Source of the DNA: Tolypeutes matacus
Lineage: Eukaryota > Chordata > Mammalia > Cingulata > Chlamyphoridae
Assembly: GCA_026826555.1 (NCBI GenBank)
Contig: JAKSZT010053837.1
Location: 1,574,608-1,638,607, forward strand
Direction of reading: 5' to 3'
Length of the DNA stretch: 64,000 bases
The first letter of the stretch is position 1, and each line of letters opens with the position of its first letter. This document shows, piece after piece, positions 45,536-56,609 of the stretch. Position numbers and translations under genes: made by a program. The notes under the pieces were generated by a model that was given only the letters and a program-made list of their open reading frames with translations, did not search any database and was not told the DNA's origin.

Positions 45536-46420
45536 GAGAAGGGAAGATGGCGTTAGTGTAGGAGGGCGCACACTGCAAGCTCCCAGAGCAAGGCGGATTG
45601 GGGACGGGGTCCTGCCCCGGGGTCTGTGCTGTGCACGCATGGAGTGAGAGGCTTGGGACATCTATCTGAGCGGATCAGCGGCGTGGACCGAACGGTGGAG
45701 ATTCGTGAGTTTTGAGGCTGCCGATGGAGGTTGGCACAGGCAGCTGAGCCCCACGGTTACGGAAAAAAAAAATGAAACGGCCATTTGGAGCCGCGGGCAG
45801 GGCGAAAAAGTTTTATTTTCTGGGGATCTGGCTGCCTGGCGCCCCTTGGACCTTGTGTGAATAGAGCAAACGAGCTAATCAGCACCCAGTGAACCGGAGG
45901 GGGGATTTTGGTCGGGCAACGCAGCTGATTTCCCTAGCCACCCAGGGATAAGACCCGGGCCGCTGCGGAGCCAGGAGGAAGGGACACTTCCCAAAAAAGG
46001 GAGGGTTCTGTTGGAAGACAGGGAAGGGTATTTTATATTTTTAGACATTGATCTGGCTGCCTGCACCGCCCCATAGCTTTGGGGAGCAGATAAGCCGACC
46101 TGAAGCAGCATTAGGCTGAGAGCAGACGCGAATCTGCACTCAAACTGATTTACTGAGCAGCCCGGTAACGCTGGAGCTCGGCGCCAGAAGGGGCGGAATC
46201 CGCCGTCTTTAGCACTCCTCACTGACTAACATCAGAGTTTCAGCTAACCTGGGGAGTCCGGAAAGTGGGACATGCTTGATTAATTTCCACGGGCCCAGCT
46301 AGGGTCCCTTCCGTAAGGGGGTTGGTCTAGAGGAGGAATTATTTTGGTTCCTGCATTTGGCTAAAAAAAAGTGAGGTCACCTCAACAAATGAAAAATAAA
46401 TTCTTTTTAATTTAGTTTAA
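45536..46420 (+). promoter_or_regulatory. L1 leader module 2 (second promoter-like unit)
   Basis: A second AAGATGGC (45,544-45,551), followed by 'gttagtgtaggagggcgcac' and a CpG-containing, GC-rich stretch, again looks like the start of an L1 leader. Unlike a tandem monomer, its text differs from module 1. T- and CT-rich sequence follows to about 47,190. Confidence 0.5.
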
Positions 46421-46871
46421 TAGCTAAAAGCTGCTTCAGGACCTGCATATAGAACCCTGTGGGGAAATTCATTGATAAACACAAGTAGGCAGGAAGGATC
46501 CACGTGGACCCTAGGGGAATCATTGACCCTCCTTAGCTCTGTTTGACTGCTTGCCTGTGTGGATCTTTGGTTTCTCTCTGTTACTTTCTGGTCTATTGCT
46601 ATTATTCCCGTTTTCCTCCCCCCTTCCTTTTTCCTTCTATTTTTTTTTTTTTAAATAGGTGCTGCCAGCTGGTCGCTTATTTGCTGGGCTTCTTATTCAG
46701 TAATTTCCCACTCACTGTATATATTGATTCTGTATTACAAACTATCGCTTATCCTTCCTGCATCTTTCTGCCTTCTGTTTTCTGTTGTGGCTCTTAGAGA
46801 CAACATTTTTTCATAGGCCCACAACTTAAGGGTGTCAATTTCTATCCCAACTATTTTGTTTTCTTCTTCTT

Positions 46872-46898
46872 CTTTTTTCTTTTTTTTTTTTTTTTTAT
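46872..46898. repeat. TTC/T-rich tract in the L1 leader
   Basis: Low-complexity TTC units pass into a long T run. A short (AT)n tract follows at 46,974-46,990. Confidence 0.7.
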
Positions 46899-47326
46899 TA
46901 GTATTAACTTTTTCCTTTCAGACCTTTCTCTATTATTTCTCTCCCTCCTCATAATTCTAGCCTTCTAAATCACTATATATATATATATATTCCTCCATTT
47001 GTTTTCCCAGTCCATTGTAGGAACTCCATATTTTTTCCTAGTACTCTACACTGCCTACTCAAGTTAAATATTCATCTCATTAAGTCTCATTTTGCCCCTC
47101 TTCTAACTTTTATCAATATAACTATTATCCTTCTGCCTTCCTTACATCTTTTGATTCCTCTGGCCCTAACCTTTTGCCTTCAAGGGAACATAGAAAGAAG
47201 CAAGGAAATAAAATAAGAAGAAAAACTGCCAAAGAGAAAACTTAACTCACACGCAGAACCAACAGCTAAATAAAATTCTAGAGCATAGAGAAAAGCTAAT
47301 CAACTGAACAAACCCATCAAGATAAT

Positions 47327-47488
47327 ATGATGACCAGAGGGCAACAGAAAAATACAAATGACTCTGAGAAACTGGAAAACATGGACCAGTCCAGTGCACA
47401 AAATAAAAACCAGGAAGCAATGCAGTACATCGAACAACTAATCAAAGCTATCCAAACAAATATCATGGACCAACTTAAAGAACTGAAG
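47327..47488 (+). CDS. L1 ORF1 start (partial; runs into assembly gap)
   Basis: ORF1 of L1 encodes an RNA-binding coiled-coil protein that packages L1 RNA in cytoplasmic particles. Two adjacent ATGs (47,327 and 47,330) are followed by 54 open codons before unknown bases start. The visible peptide begins MMTRGQQKNTND, is rich in Gln, Asn, Glu and Lys, and is compatible with the polar N-terminus and coiled coil. The RNA-recognition and C-terminal domains fall in the gap, so integrity cannot be judged. Its position immediately upstream of ORF2 and downstream of the leader supports the call. Alternative starts upstream are not excluded. Confidence 0.65.
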
Positions 47489-47888
47489 NNNNNNNNNNNN
47501 NNNNNNNNNNNNNNNNNNNNNNNNNNNNNNNNNNNNNNNNNNNNNNNNNNNNNNNNNNNNNNNNNNNNNNNNNNNNNNNNNNNNNNNNNNNNNNNNNNNN
47601 NNNNNNNNNNNNNNNNNNNNNNNNNNNNNNNNNNNNNNNNNNNNNNNNNNNNNNNNNNNNNNNNNNNNNNNNNNNNNNNNNNNNNNNNNNNNNNNNNNNN
47701 NNNNNNNNNNNNNNNNNNNNNNNNNNNNNNNNNNNNNNNNNNNNNNNNNNNNNNNNNNNNNNNNNNNNNNNNNNNNNNNNNNNNNNNNNNNNNNNNNNNN
47801 NNNNNNNNNNNNNNNNNNNNNNNNNNNNNNNNNNNNNNNNNNNNNNNNNNNNNNNNNNNNNNNNNNNNNNNNNNNNNNNNNNNNNNNN
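47489..47888. other. Assembly gap (400 N)
   Basis: Exactly 400 undetermined bases lie inside the L1. Text on both sides belongs to the same element: ORF1 N-terminus on the left and the ORF2 endonuclease N-terminal region on the right. Open frames that run through it are artefacts of unknown codons. Confidence 1.
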
Positions 47889-50800
47889 CCAATCAAAAGA
47901 TACAGGCTGACAGAATGGATAAAAAAACATGAGCCATCCATATGCTGCTTACAAGAAACTCACCTCAGACCCCAGGATACAAGCCAGCTGAAAGTAAAAG
48001 GTTGGAAAAAGATACTCCATGAGAATAGTAAACAGAAAAGAGCAGGGGTAGCTATACTAATATAACACAAAACAGACTTCAAATGCAAAAAAGTGATAAG
48101 AGATGTGGAAGGCCATTATATATTAATAAAAGGGACGATCCTCCAGGAAGATATAACAGTCATAAATATCTACGCACCTAACCAGGGTGCCCCAAAATAT
48201 ATGAGACAAACTCTGGCAAAACTGAAGGGAGAAATAGACATTTCTACAATAATCATCGGAGACTTCAACACCCCTCTCACGTCATTAGATAGAACAACTA
48301 GACAGAAGATCAACAAGAAAACAGAGAACTTGAACAATATGATAAACAAGTTAGACCTAACAGACATATACAGAACACTGCATCCAAACGCAGCGGGTCA
48401 TACATTCTTCTCAAGTGCCCATGGATCTTTCTCCAGGATAGACCACATGTTAGGTCACAATACAGCTCTCAATAAATATAAAAAGATTGAAATTATACAA
48501 AGCGTCTTCTCAGATCATAATGGAATGAAACTAGAAATCAATAACAGAGAGGAAAAAAGTAAATTTGCAAATGTGTGGAGACTGAAAAACACACTCCTAA
48601 ATAATCAATGGGTCAAAGAAGAAATTGCAAGTGAAATCAGTAAATATATTGAGACAAATGAAAATGAGAACACAACATATCAAAACTTATGGGATACAGC
48701 AGAGGCAGTCTTGAGAGGGAAATTTATAGCCCTAATTGCCTATATTAAGAAATAAGAAAGAGCTAAACTCAAAGATTTAACTGAACAACTTGAGAAACTA
48801 GAAAAAGAACAGCAAACCAATCCCAAAGCAAAAAGAAGGAAAGAAGAAATAAAGATTAGAGCGGAAATAAATGAAAATGAAAACAGAAAAGCAAAAGAGA
48901 AAATCAACAAAGCCAAAAGCTGGTTCTTTGAGAAGATCAATAAAATTGACAAACCCCTCACTAGACTAACAAAGAAAAAAAGAGAGAAGATGCAAATAAA
49001 TACAATCAGAAATGAAAGGGGGGAAGTTACAAATGACTCACAGAAATAAAAAGAATCATAAGAGGATATTATGAGAAACTATATGCCAACAAATTAGACA
49101 ACCTAGATGAAATGGACAAATTTCTAGAAACTCATAACCAACCTACACTGACACAACAAGAAATACAAGAACTTAACAAACTAATCACAATTAAGGAGAT
49201 TGAATCCGTCATCAAAAATCTCCCAGCAAAGAAAAGTCCAGGACCAGATGGCTTCACAGGTGAATTCTACCAAGCATTTCTAAAAGAATTAACACCAATC
49301 CTGTTTAAACTCTTCCAAAAAATGGAAGAGGAGGGAAAATTACCCAACACATTTTATGAAGCCAACATCACCCTAATACCAAAGCTAGATAAAGATTCCA
49401 CAAGAAAAGAAAATTACAGACCAATCTCTCTCATGAACATAGATGCAAAAATTCTCAACAAAATGCTTGCAAATCGAATCCAACAGCATATCAAAAGACT
49501 TATACATCACGACCAAGTGGGATTTATTCCTGGCATGCAAGGCTGGTTCAACATAAGAAAATCAATCAATGTAATACACCACATTAACAAATTGAAGGAA
49601 AAAAACCACATGATCATCTCAATAGATACAGAAAAGGCATTCGGCAAAATCCAACATCCTTTTTTGATAAAAATACTTCAAAAGATAGGAATAAATGGAA
49701 AATTCCTCAATATGATAAAAAGGTATATATGAAAAACCCACAGCCAACATCATATTCAATAGGGAAAGGTTGAAAGCTTTCCCCCTAAGATCAGGAACAA
49801 GACAAGGATGCCCACTGTCACCATTGTTATTCAACATTGTACTGGAAGTTCTAGCGAGGGCAATTAGACAAGACAAAAAAATTAACGGCGTCCAGATAAG
49901 AAAAGAGGAAGTAAAACTCTCACTGTTTGCAGATGACATGATCCTGTATTTAGAAAATCCTGAAGTATCCACAACAAAGCTACTTGAACTAATAAATGAG
50001 TTCAGCAAAGTGGCAGGATATAAGATCAACACGCAAAAATCAGTAATGTTTTTGTACACTAGTACTGAACAATCTGAGGAGGAAATCAGGAAGAAAATTC
50101 CATTTTCAATAGCAACAAAAAGACTCAAATACCTAGGAGTTAATTTAACCAAGGAAGTACAGGACCTATATGCAGAAAACTACAAAACAATGCTAAAAGA
50201 AATTAAAAAAGACCTAAACAAATGGAAAGACATTCCGTGTTCATGGATTGGAAGAATAAATATCATGAAGATGTCAATCTTGCCCAAACTGATTTATAGA
50301 TTCAATGCAATACCAATCAAAATCCCAACAGCTTACTTTACAGAATTAGAGAAGGCAATTACCAAATTCATCTGGAAGAATAAGTGCACCCGAATAGCCA
50401 AAAGTATTCTAAAAAAGAAAAGCAATGTGGGAGGAATTTCCCTGCCTGCCTTTGAAACATATTACAAAGCTACAGCGGTCAAAACAGCATGGTACTGGCA
50501 TAAAGAATGAATTGAGAATCCAGAAATAAACCCTCACCTATACAGTCAACTGGTTTTTGACAAACCTACCAAGCCCACGGTGATGGGAAAAAACAGTCTC
50601 TTCAACAAATGGTGTTGGGAGAACTGGATATCTATAACCAAAAGAATGAAAGAGGACCCCTATCTCACCCCCTATACAAGAATCAACTCAAATTGGATCA
50701 AAGATCTAAATATAAAAGCCAGGACCATAAAACTACTAGAAGAAAATGTAGGGAAACATCTTCAAGACCTTATAGTAGGTGGTGGTTTCTTGGACCTCAC

Positions 50801-51600
50801 ACCCAAAGCACGTGCAACAAAAGAAAAAGTAGATAAATGGGACCTCCTCAAAATTCAACACTGTTGCACCTCACAGGACTTTGTCAGAAGGGTGAAAAGG
50901 CAGCCAACTCAATGGGAAAAAATATTTGGAAATCACATATCTGATAAGGGTTTAATATCCAGGATATATAAAGAGATGTTACAACACAATAATAAAAAGA
51001 CAAATGACCCAATTAAAAAATGGGCCAAAGACTTGAATAGACATTCTCCGAAGAAGAAATACAAATGGCAAAAAAACACATGAAGAAATGCTCAACATCA
51101 CTCATGATTAGGGAAATGCAAATCAAAACTATAATGAGATATCATTTCACACCTATCAGAATGGACACTATGAAAAAGACAGAGAACTACAAGTGTTGGA
51201 GAAGATGTGGAGAGATAGGAACACTTCTTCACTGTTGGTGGGAATGCAGGATGGTACAACCACTACGGAGGACTGTTTGTCAGTTCCTAAAGAAGTTGAA
51301 TATAGACTTGCCATGTGACCCTGCAATACCACTCCTGGGTATATACCCAGAAGAACTGAGAGCAGTGACACGAACAGACATCTGCACACCGATGTTCATA
51401 GCCACATTATTCACCATTGCCTAAAGTTGGGAACAACCCAGGTGTCCATCAACAGACGAATGGATAAACAAACTGTGGTCTATTCACACGATGGAATACT
51501 ATGCAGCTGTAAGAAGAAATGAAGTCATAAAGCATATGGCAACATGGATGAACCTGGAGGACATTATATTGAGTGAAGCAAGCCAGACACAAAAGGACAA
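47889..51600 (+). pseudogene. L1 ORF2 (endonuclease-reverse transcriptase), disrupted
   Basis: ORF2 normally nicks target DNA and reverse-transcribes L1 RNA. Right of the gap the frame reads IKRYRLTEWIKKHEPSICC, matching the endonuclease N-terminus. GDFNT (near 48,258) and [10 protein letters not shown] (near 48,510) preserve endonuclease motifs. The reverse transcriptase shows [40 protein letters not shown] (usually [10 protein letters not shown]) and an intact FADD in [13 protein letters not shown] (near 49,930). The Cys-rich end [18 protein letters not shown] lies near 51,200. Breaks: in-frame stops at 48,063-48,065, 48,753-48,755 and 50,508-50,510, and frame changes near 49,048, 49,725 and 51,065. 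Non-functional in this copy. Confidence 0.93.
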
Positions 51601-51697
51601 ATACTGTATGAATGCGTTACTATGTACCAAATATATTGTGTAATATATTGTTTGATTCAAAAAAATAAAATTTACATGTATCCATCACAAAAAAAAA
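51601..51697 (+). terminator. L1 3' end with early poly(A) site
   Basis: AATAAA at 51,664-51,669 is followed 19 nt later by the poly(A) tail starting at 51,689. The truncated sibling at 53,476 continues about 100 nt past the equivalent point before its tail, so the tail here marks an internal, early polyadenylation event. Confidence 0.75.
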
Positions 51698-51712
51698 AAA
51701 AATTAGATCACT

Positions 51713-52959
51713 TCAGCCCTACAAACTCTGTATCCACCTCACAAAGGGATCTTGCAGTCTGCCTCCCTCCTCACCGTAACTCAAGGCTGTCATTCTTCCA
51801 AACAGACAAAAACAGCTCAGGATGGATGGAAATTCTACCCACTGTGTTCTTCTCCTTAAAAGTCAGTAGGACTCATTCACTAACAAGTGTAAAAGCCACG
51901 AAAGTGCAAAGTAGTAAGGGACTCAAAGGACTGTTGTTTTCACCAAACTGCCTATGAACTCCACACAGATATAACAGCTAGATAGAACATGTTCAAATGT
52001 TCTACCTGGCTGGTTTTGTTTCCCACCCCCCACCCCCACCCCCAGGTTTTTCAAAAGTAAATATTCTGCTGGCATGAGTTAGCAGAGCAAACACAGGGCT
52101 TTCCTTCCTCTCCTGATGAAAACACAGGTGACAAATGGGTTCACATACTTGGGGAAGGCCTGGCAATCTTACACTAATTTGGAGGACGTTATTTATGTGG
52201 GCTGTGGTCCCCTTTCTAAGAAAAAGCTCTTTGTTTCTTGAATAAGCATTTGTTAGTACAGTGGATGAATAAAACAATTTCCATGTAACAATTCCACTAT
52301 AGAAAGAGTTAATTTTTTATTTCATTATTGCTTTGATTCTTACTTGTCCCTGGTTATATCTCAGAGGTTGTGGCTTCTATTTAAGCACATTTAAAAGGCA
52401 GAACTTTGCCAAAGAAATGTAAATCTGTAGTTATTTCATTGATGTGTTCAATTCCGCAAACGTTGTTTAAGAGCCTTCCTCTGAGAAAGGCATCGTCCTG
52501 GTCACTGAGGGATACAGAGATGAAGATTAAGGATGCTCCTTTCAAACATTTGTCAAGGTGACAAATGCTGCTCTGGTGATCAGATAAAAATGTTGAGGGG
52601 ACAGAGAGGAAGGAGCAATTAATCCTGCCTGGGCCAAACGGGGAAAGAAAGGTGTATTCAAAATGTGTTCTGCGGATCCCCAGGCTCCAGAGAGTCCCTG
52701 GGGTGTCTAGTGGGACAGTGGGAAACTGAAGAGCAGGGCTCCAGGCCTCCCATTATTGCTTCAACCAAAGCACAACTCCTTGCCTCTGTTTGTTCAAATT
52801 CTGCATAAGACTTCTTTGGATGAAAAGGTTTTGCTTTTGGAAAAAAAATAGTAGCTACTAAATAACATGACCTTTGATCTGGGCTTTGAAAGTTGCAGAA
52901 TTTATTCAAATAGAGATCAAATCCAGTAGCTTTAGCTCCTTTGAATATTTTAAAACTTC
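51713..52959. other. Unassigned sequence; (C)n-rich patch and faint old repeat
   Basis: A CCCCCACCCCC tract sits near 52,025-52,045. Segment 52,440-52,560 ('tgagggatacagagatgaag') resembles the unassigned ancient repeat at 205-690. No gene. Confidence 0.4.
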
Positions 52960-53462
52960 CAAACCTACAACTTCAGCCCTAACCTTTCTCCTAGTTCCAT
53001 GTCCTCTTTCTTCAGTCCATCCTCTAGTCTCCATACCAATGTTTTAAAACCTTTGCAAAGGGAAGCGGCTGTGGCTCAATCAGTAGGGCTCCCGTTTACC
53101 ATATGGGAGGCCCCGGGTTCGGTTCCCGAGGCCTCCTGGTGAAGGCAGGCCCGCCCGCACGGCATGGTTAGCTGACCCAGCGAGCACAAGCAGCAAGCGG
53201 GGGATAAATGAATAAATAAATAAAATCTTTAAAAAAAAAAAAAAAAAAAAAAACAAACCTTTGCAGGCTCCCCATTGCCTACTGGATAAAGGCCAATCTC
53301 CCTGGCATGGCCTACAAATTCCTTCCAAATCTGACTCCAAACAACTTCTACCATTCATTTCCCTCCACTTACCCAAAGGCACTGTTGGGAGAAAATTCTC
53401 CATGGGTCTCTCACATTTCTGCACTTCTTGCAAACAAAGCACTGAGAGCTTTTGTTCTTTTC
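52960..53462 (+). repeat. L2 LINE 3' fragment, split by a DAS SINE
   Basis: 'ctttcttcagtccatcctc' left of the SINE and 'ctccccattgcctactggat', 'tggcctacaaattccttcc', 'ctcacatttctgcacttc' right of it follow the L2 order in the sense direction. Confidence 0.7.
53058..53254 (+). mobile_element. DAS-type tRNA-derived SINE, full length
   Basis: Head GGGAAGCGGC at 53,060, A box TGGCTCAATCAGTAGGG (53,072-53,088), B box GGTTCGGTTCC (53,116-53,126), body with 'gctgacccagcgagcac', (AAAT)n, then a run of about 23 A. Flanking repeats AAACCTTTGCA at 53,047-53,057 and 53,255-53,265 are perfect. The long pure tail and intact boxes suggest a recent insertion. Expressed, if at all, by RNA polymerase III and dependent on L1 for movement. 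Confidence 0.96.
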
Positions 53463-53475
53463 AAGAATGTCTGTA

Positions 53476-53680
53476 CACAAAAGGACAAATACTGTATGAA
53501 TGCTTTACTATGAACCAAGTATATTGTGTAATATATTGTTTGATTCACACACAAAAAAAATTTACATGTATCCATTACATTTAATTGAGAAATGTATATA
53601 TTTATTCATCTGTGTTTACTTTTTAGTTTTTAATTGCTTATGTTTTCAATTATTAAATGTACAAAATAAAGTTAAAAAAA
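53476..53680 (+). mobile_element. 5'-truncated L1, 3' UTR only (205 bp)
   Basis: The first ~110 bp match the end of the full-length L1 ('aaaggacaaatactgtatga', 'atattgtgtaatatattg', 'tttacatgtatcca'), then continue about 100 bp further to AATAAA at 53,665-53,670 and a short A run. Perfect 13-bp duplication AAGAATGTCTGTA at 53,463-53,475 and 53,681-53,693. A classical 5'-truncated L1 of the same family as 44,425-51,697. Confidence 0.93.
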
Positions 53681-53693
53681 AAGAATGTCTGTA

Positions 53694-54060
53694 GAGTAAC
53701 AGCCTTGGAAGATAGAGACAATGACTCCTTCTAGAGCAGGCTGACGATTTTACTGCTGTCCTGAATAATAAAGAGAATATCTGCCTCCAGGACAGGTTTG
53801 TTTACAGCCCATGATAAAAGATTGGGATTTCCTAAGCATGGGCTTCTTCAGCTGTGATGCAAACTCTCTGAGTGAGCCACATCCTTCTGGGCCACTCCAT
53901 GGTGCCACAGTTGGACTTGTGTGAGGTTAGGGAACAAAGGGAACCAATGCAGACATGAAGCTCCTACTGCTTGTTGTGTCGTGATAAATAATAAAGTCCT
54001 TTGTCTCTGACCCAGGAGTCTCTCGTCATCTGCCAGCATCCATAAAACTGTGGCAGGGTA
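53694..54060 (+). mobile_element. Probable solo LTR (LTR-like R/U5 with AATAAA)
   Basis: 'cgtgataaataataaagtcc' (AATAAA at 53,990-53,995) followed by 'tttgtctctgacccaggagtc' and '...gccagcatccataaaac' has the look of a retroviral LTR polyadenylation region. No clear TG/CA ends or duplication were found, and the L1 at 53,476 may have landed within its left part. Confidence 0.4.
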
Positions 54061-54120
54061 GCTTGTTAGTTTTCAGGCTGCATAAAATCTTAGGACCTTC
54101 ACAGTTCTTGACAGGTCCCT

Positions 54121-54430
54121 GTGTCAGTCAGTATAAGCCACATAATGCTGCTGTAATAAATGATCCCCAAATCTCAGTGGTTTACAACAGAGGTTTGCTT
54201 CTTGCTCGTCTTCCCTGTCCTTTTCAGGTCAGCTGATGGCTTTGCCCCCCATCGCCATTGTCCTCATTCTAGGACACAATCTGACAAAGCATGTCAGAGA
54301 TGTTCCACTCTCTAGAACATTGCTACAGGCCAAGGAAAAAGAGAATGTGGTAAAGCATGTACTGGCTCTTAAAGCTTCCACCTGGAAGTGACATACATCC
54401 TCTCTGCTTTCTTCCATTGGCCACATCTAA
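54121..54430 (-). repeat. Old LTR-like interspersed repeat, antisense
   Basis: 'aatgctgctgtaataaatga', 'ctcagtggtttacaacagagg' and 'tcttccattggccacatct' parallel the repeat at 21,833-22,260 but with greater divergence. Family not assigned. Confidence 0.45.
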
Positions 54431-54559
54431 ACTCAAGTCTGCTGGAAAGTGCAATGCTACCACATTCCCAGAAGGAAAGAGAGTTAAGAACATTGCTAAA
54501 CAGCACTAATTACCACCAGAGTATCCTGGTCTCCCTTCCCACCAGATAACTGGTCTTCG

Positions 54560-54840
54560 TGCAAACCTGCCATGCTCCCTCATGCCTGTATATTTGGATA
54601 TGCAATTCCTTCTCCCTGAAATGTGCTCATCTCCCTGCTCCCAAACCTTCCCACACCCATCATTGCCCTACTGTTTTTCAACATCCAGTTCAAAGATCAC
54701 CTCCTTTTTAAAGCCATCTCTGACCACCTTTCACCCAGAAAACGATCTCCCTTCCTCATGCTTCCACAGCTCTCTATATGTAGCGCCATCAAAGTACTGA
54801 ACCCACTTCTTCATACTGGCCCATGACTTTGACTCTTACT
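54560..54840 (+). repeat. L2 LINE 3' fragment
   Basis: 'gcaattccttctccctgaaatg', 'acatccagttcaaagatcacc' and 'aagccatctctgaccacc' are hallmark L2 3'-region phrases (protein remnant of the ORF2 end). Sense orientation. Confidence 0.8.
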
Positions 54841-54989
54841 GTAAACTAAATTTTCTTAAGGATAGAGGATAGAGAATGGGTCCATGATAGTTCATTTACC
54901 TTTATGCAAACCTAACACCATTTTGATTAAAATATTTCAAAGGATTTCCATGCCATAAGATTTTTTTAAAAATCCTTAGCATAACCTTC

Positions 54990-55510
54990 AAAACCCACAT
55001 GGCCTGACCCCTCCAGCCACAGGTTGCACCATTCTCCCTATCACTCCCAAGCTTTGTCCTCAGGTTCCACTGGTCTTCTTTCAGTCCTCAAATCTGTGAC
55101 ACTCTCTTCCTCCACAAAGTCTTTGCCTCTTCCCCAAACCTCATTCCCACCCCCACACCCCTACTACATCTGATTACCCCCTGCTTATCCTTCAGATCTG
55201 AGCTAAGCCACCACTGCCCCAGGGAAGTCTTCCTCCAGCCCACCCCCAGACAAGATCAAATCCCACCCCCCACCTTATATATTCTTACAGCACTATGGAC
55301 TTCTTCACAGTGTTCAGCACAATTAGTATTTTACAGTTATTTGTATAACTATCTTACTGTGTTTTTCTCTCTGCTCAACCTTAAGCTATAACTTCATCAG
55401 GGCATGAATTGTATCTAATTTTATTGCCAATGGATCCCTAGTTCTTGGTATAGCCTCTGGCATACAGGACTCAATAAATATAGGGTGAGTGAATAAATGA
55501 ATGAATGAAA
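54990..55510 (+). repeat. L2 LINE 3' end, well preserved
   Basis: 'cacatggcctgacccctcc', 'gggaagtcttcctccagcc', 'catcagggcatgaattgtatc' and 'tctggcatacaggactcaat' precede a terminal (GAAT)n tract at 55,488-55,508, as L2 ends in TGAATGAA-type repeats. Confidence 0.88.
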
Positions 55511-56609
55511 ATAATGAGATATTCAATGTAAGTTTGTTAAATTGAAGGATTCCAAGTAGAGGGGACAACTGGGCAAAAAGGTGAAAAAATTCACATGGTC
55601 TGCAGGATAAGTTTTTGTTTTATGAATGACAAGAATAGCATGGGAAGCAAACCAAATTTTACATAAGTCTTGTAGTTTTTCATCTCAGTTTAGAATCTGC
55701 ATTATGAAAGATCATCTCAGTAGACTGAGGATTTCCAGGAGAGTTTAGGGATATAATCTCATTTTTTAACCTCTGTCTCTAGACATAATTTACAACTAAT
55801 TCTTTAAATAAGCAGAGTCGTTCAAAGCTTGTACTGTTATCATTATCAAACATTTGGTGATTTACCATTTACAAAGCATTTTCCCTTATATTGCCATATA
55901 TAACACTCTCAGGATTAAAGTCATAGGATCTCATTTTGATATCTTTGCAGAATAACTTTGGGATATATCTGTGAAATAAGATGGCAGGGAAGGAAAGAAG
56001 CCAACAAAAGGCAAGAAGAGTGGCTAGCAGAGGCAGTGGGCGGGAAACCACAAGACTGAAGAACTAAAAGGAGGGGTGACGAAAGGACAGTCCAACCACA
56101 AGGAACGCAGCAATGGCCCACAGACACGCAATAGAGTGGGGTAGTCTCTGAAGTTGGCCTCGGTGGGTTGAAGGGAGAGAAAGAACATAAGTGTGTGGGA
56201 TGAGAAATGAGTAGGAGTCTTTAGAGGGGGCAAGTCCCTGGGGCAGAGAAGATATAGGTGTCGATAGGGACCCTGTAAGGATCTGAACTTGTCAACAGGA
56301 ACATAAAGGATATTTTTAAGTGTCTGTATCATTAAAGAATTTCTTACATGGTCAGATGGGCATCTCAAGGTTTCATTTAGAGAAGAAAAGTAGGGGTTAG
56401 GTAAGAGGTCACAGAAAATGGGTATTGTCATTATTATTTGTCTTTGAGAGTCCATCAGTATCTGGGGTTGGTCTAGTTGGGGAAATGAGCCTTTCAAAGT
56501 AGGGGGCTGATACAGAACTATGAAGAGGCTGGCAAGCCGCAAAGAATGCAATAAATGTCCTAATCATTTCACTTAGTTACACAACCTCCCAAGAAACTCC
56601 CAGAAGCTC
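55511..56609. other. Unassigned sequence with faint antisense MIR (55,840-55,925)
   Basis: 'accatttacaaagcattttccc' recalls the end of an antisense MIR. A 175-codon frame on the minus strand (56,024-56,551) has no domain or motif I recognise and is not called as a gene. Confidence 0.4.

Larger units (their letters stand above)
44425..51697 (+). mobile_element. Full-length L1 retrotransposon with 15-bp target-site duplication
   Basis: The element is bounded by perfect AAAAATTAGATCACT repeats (44,410-44,424 and 51,698-51,712). The order is: long GC-rich leader (44,425-47,326), start of ORF1 (47,327), assembly gap (47,489-47,888), ORF2 (47,889-about 51,600), short 3' UTR and poly(A) from 51,689. 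Only autonomous L1s have this layout. The duplication shows that the whole 7.27-kb unit, leader included, inserted as one piece. ORF2 has several stops and frameshifts, so this copy is inactive, but the perfect duplication and good motif preservation suggest moderate age. Confidence 0.95.

Noticed and set aside
47317..47941. Open frames of 150-200 codons across 47,317-47,941
   Set aside because: They run through 400 unknown bases, so their openness is an artefact. Only the flanking L1 ORF1 and ORF2 pieces are real.
53060..53130. tRNA gene
   Set aside because: A and B boxes are present, but the arms do not fold as a cloverleaf continuing to a CCA-side stem, and the sequence is the head of a SINE with poly(A) tail and duplication.
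56024..56551. 175-codon minus-strand frame as a gene
   Set aside because: Composition is ordinary, with no motif and no exon-like splice sites recognised. Length is within chance for this window.
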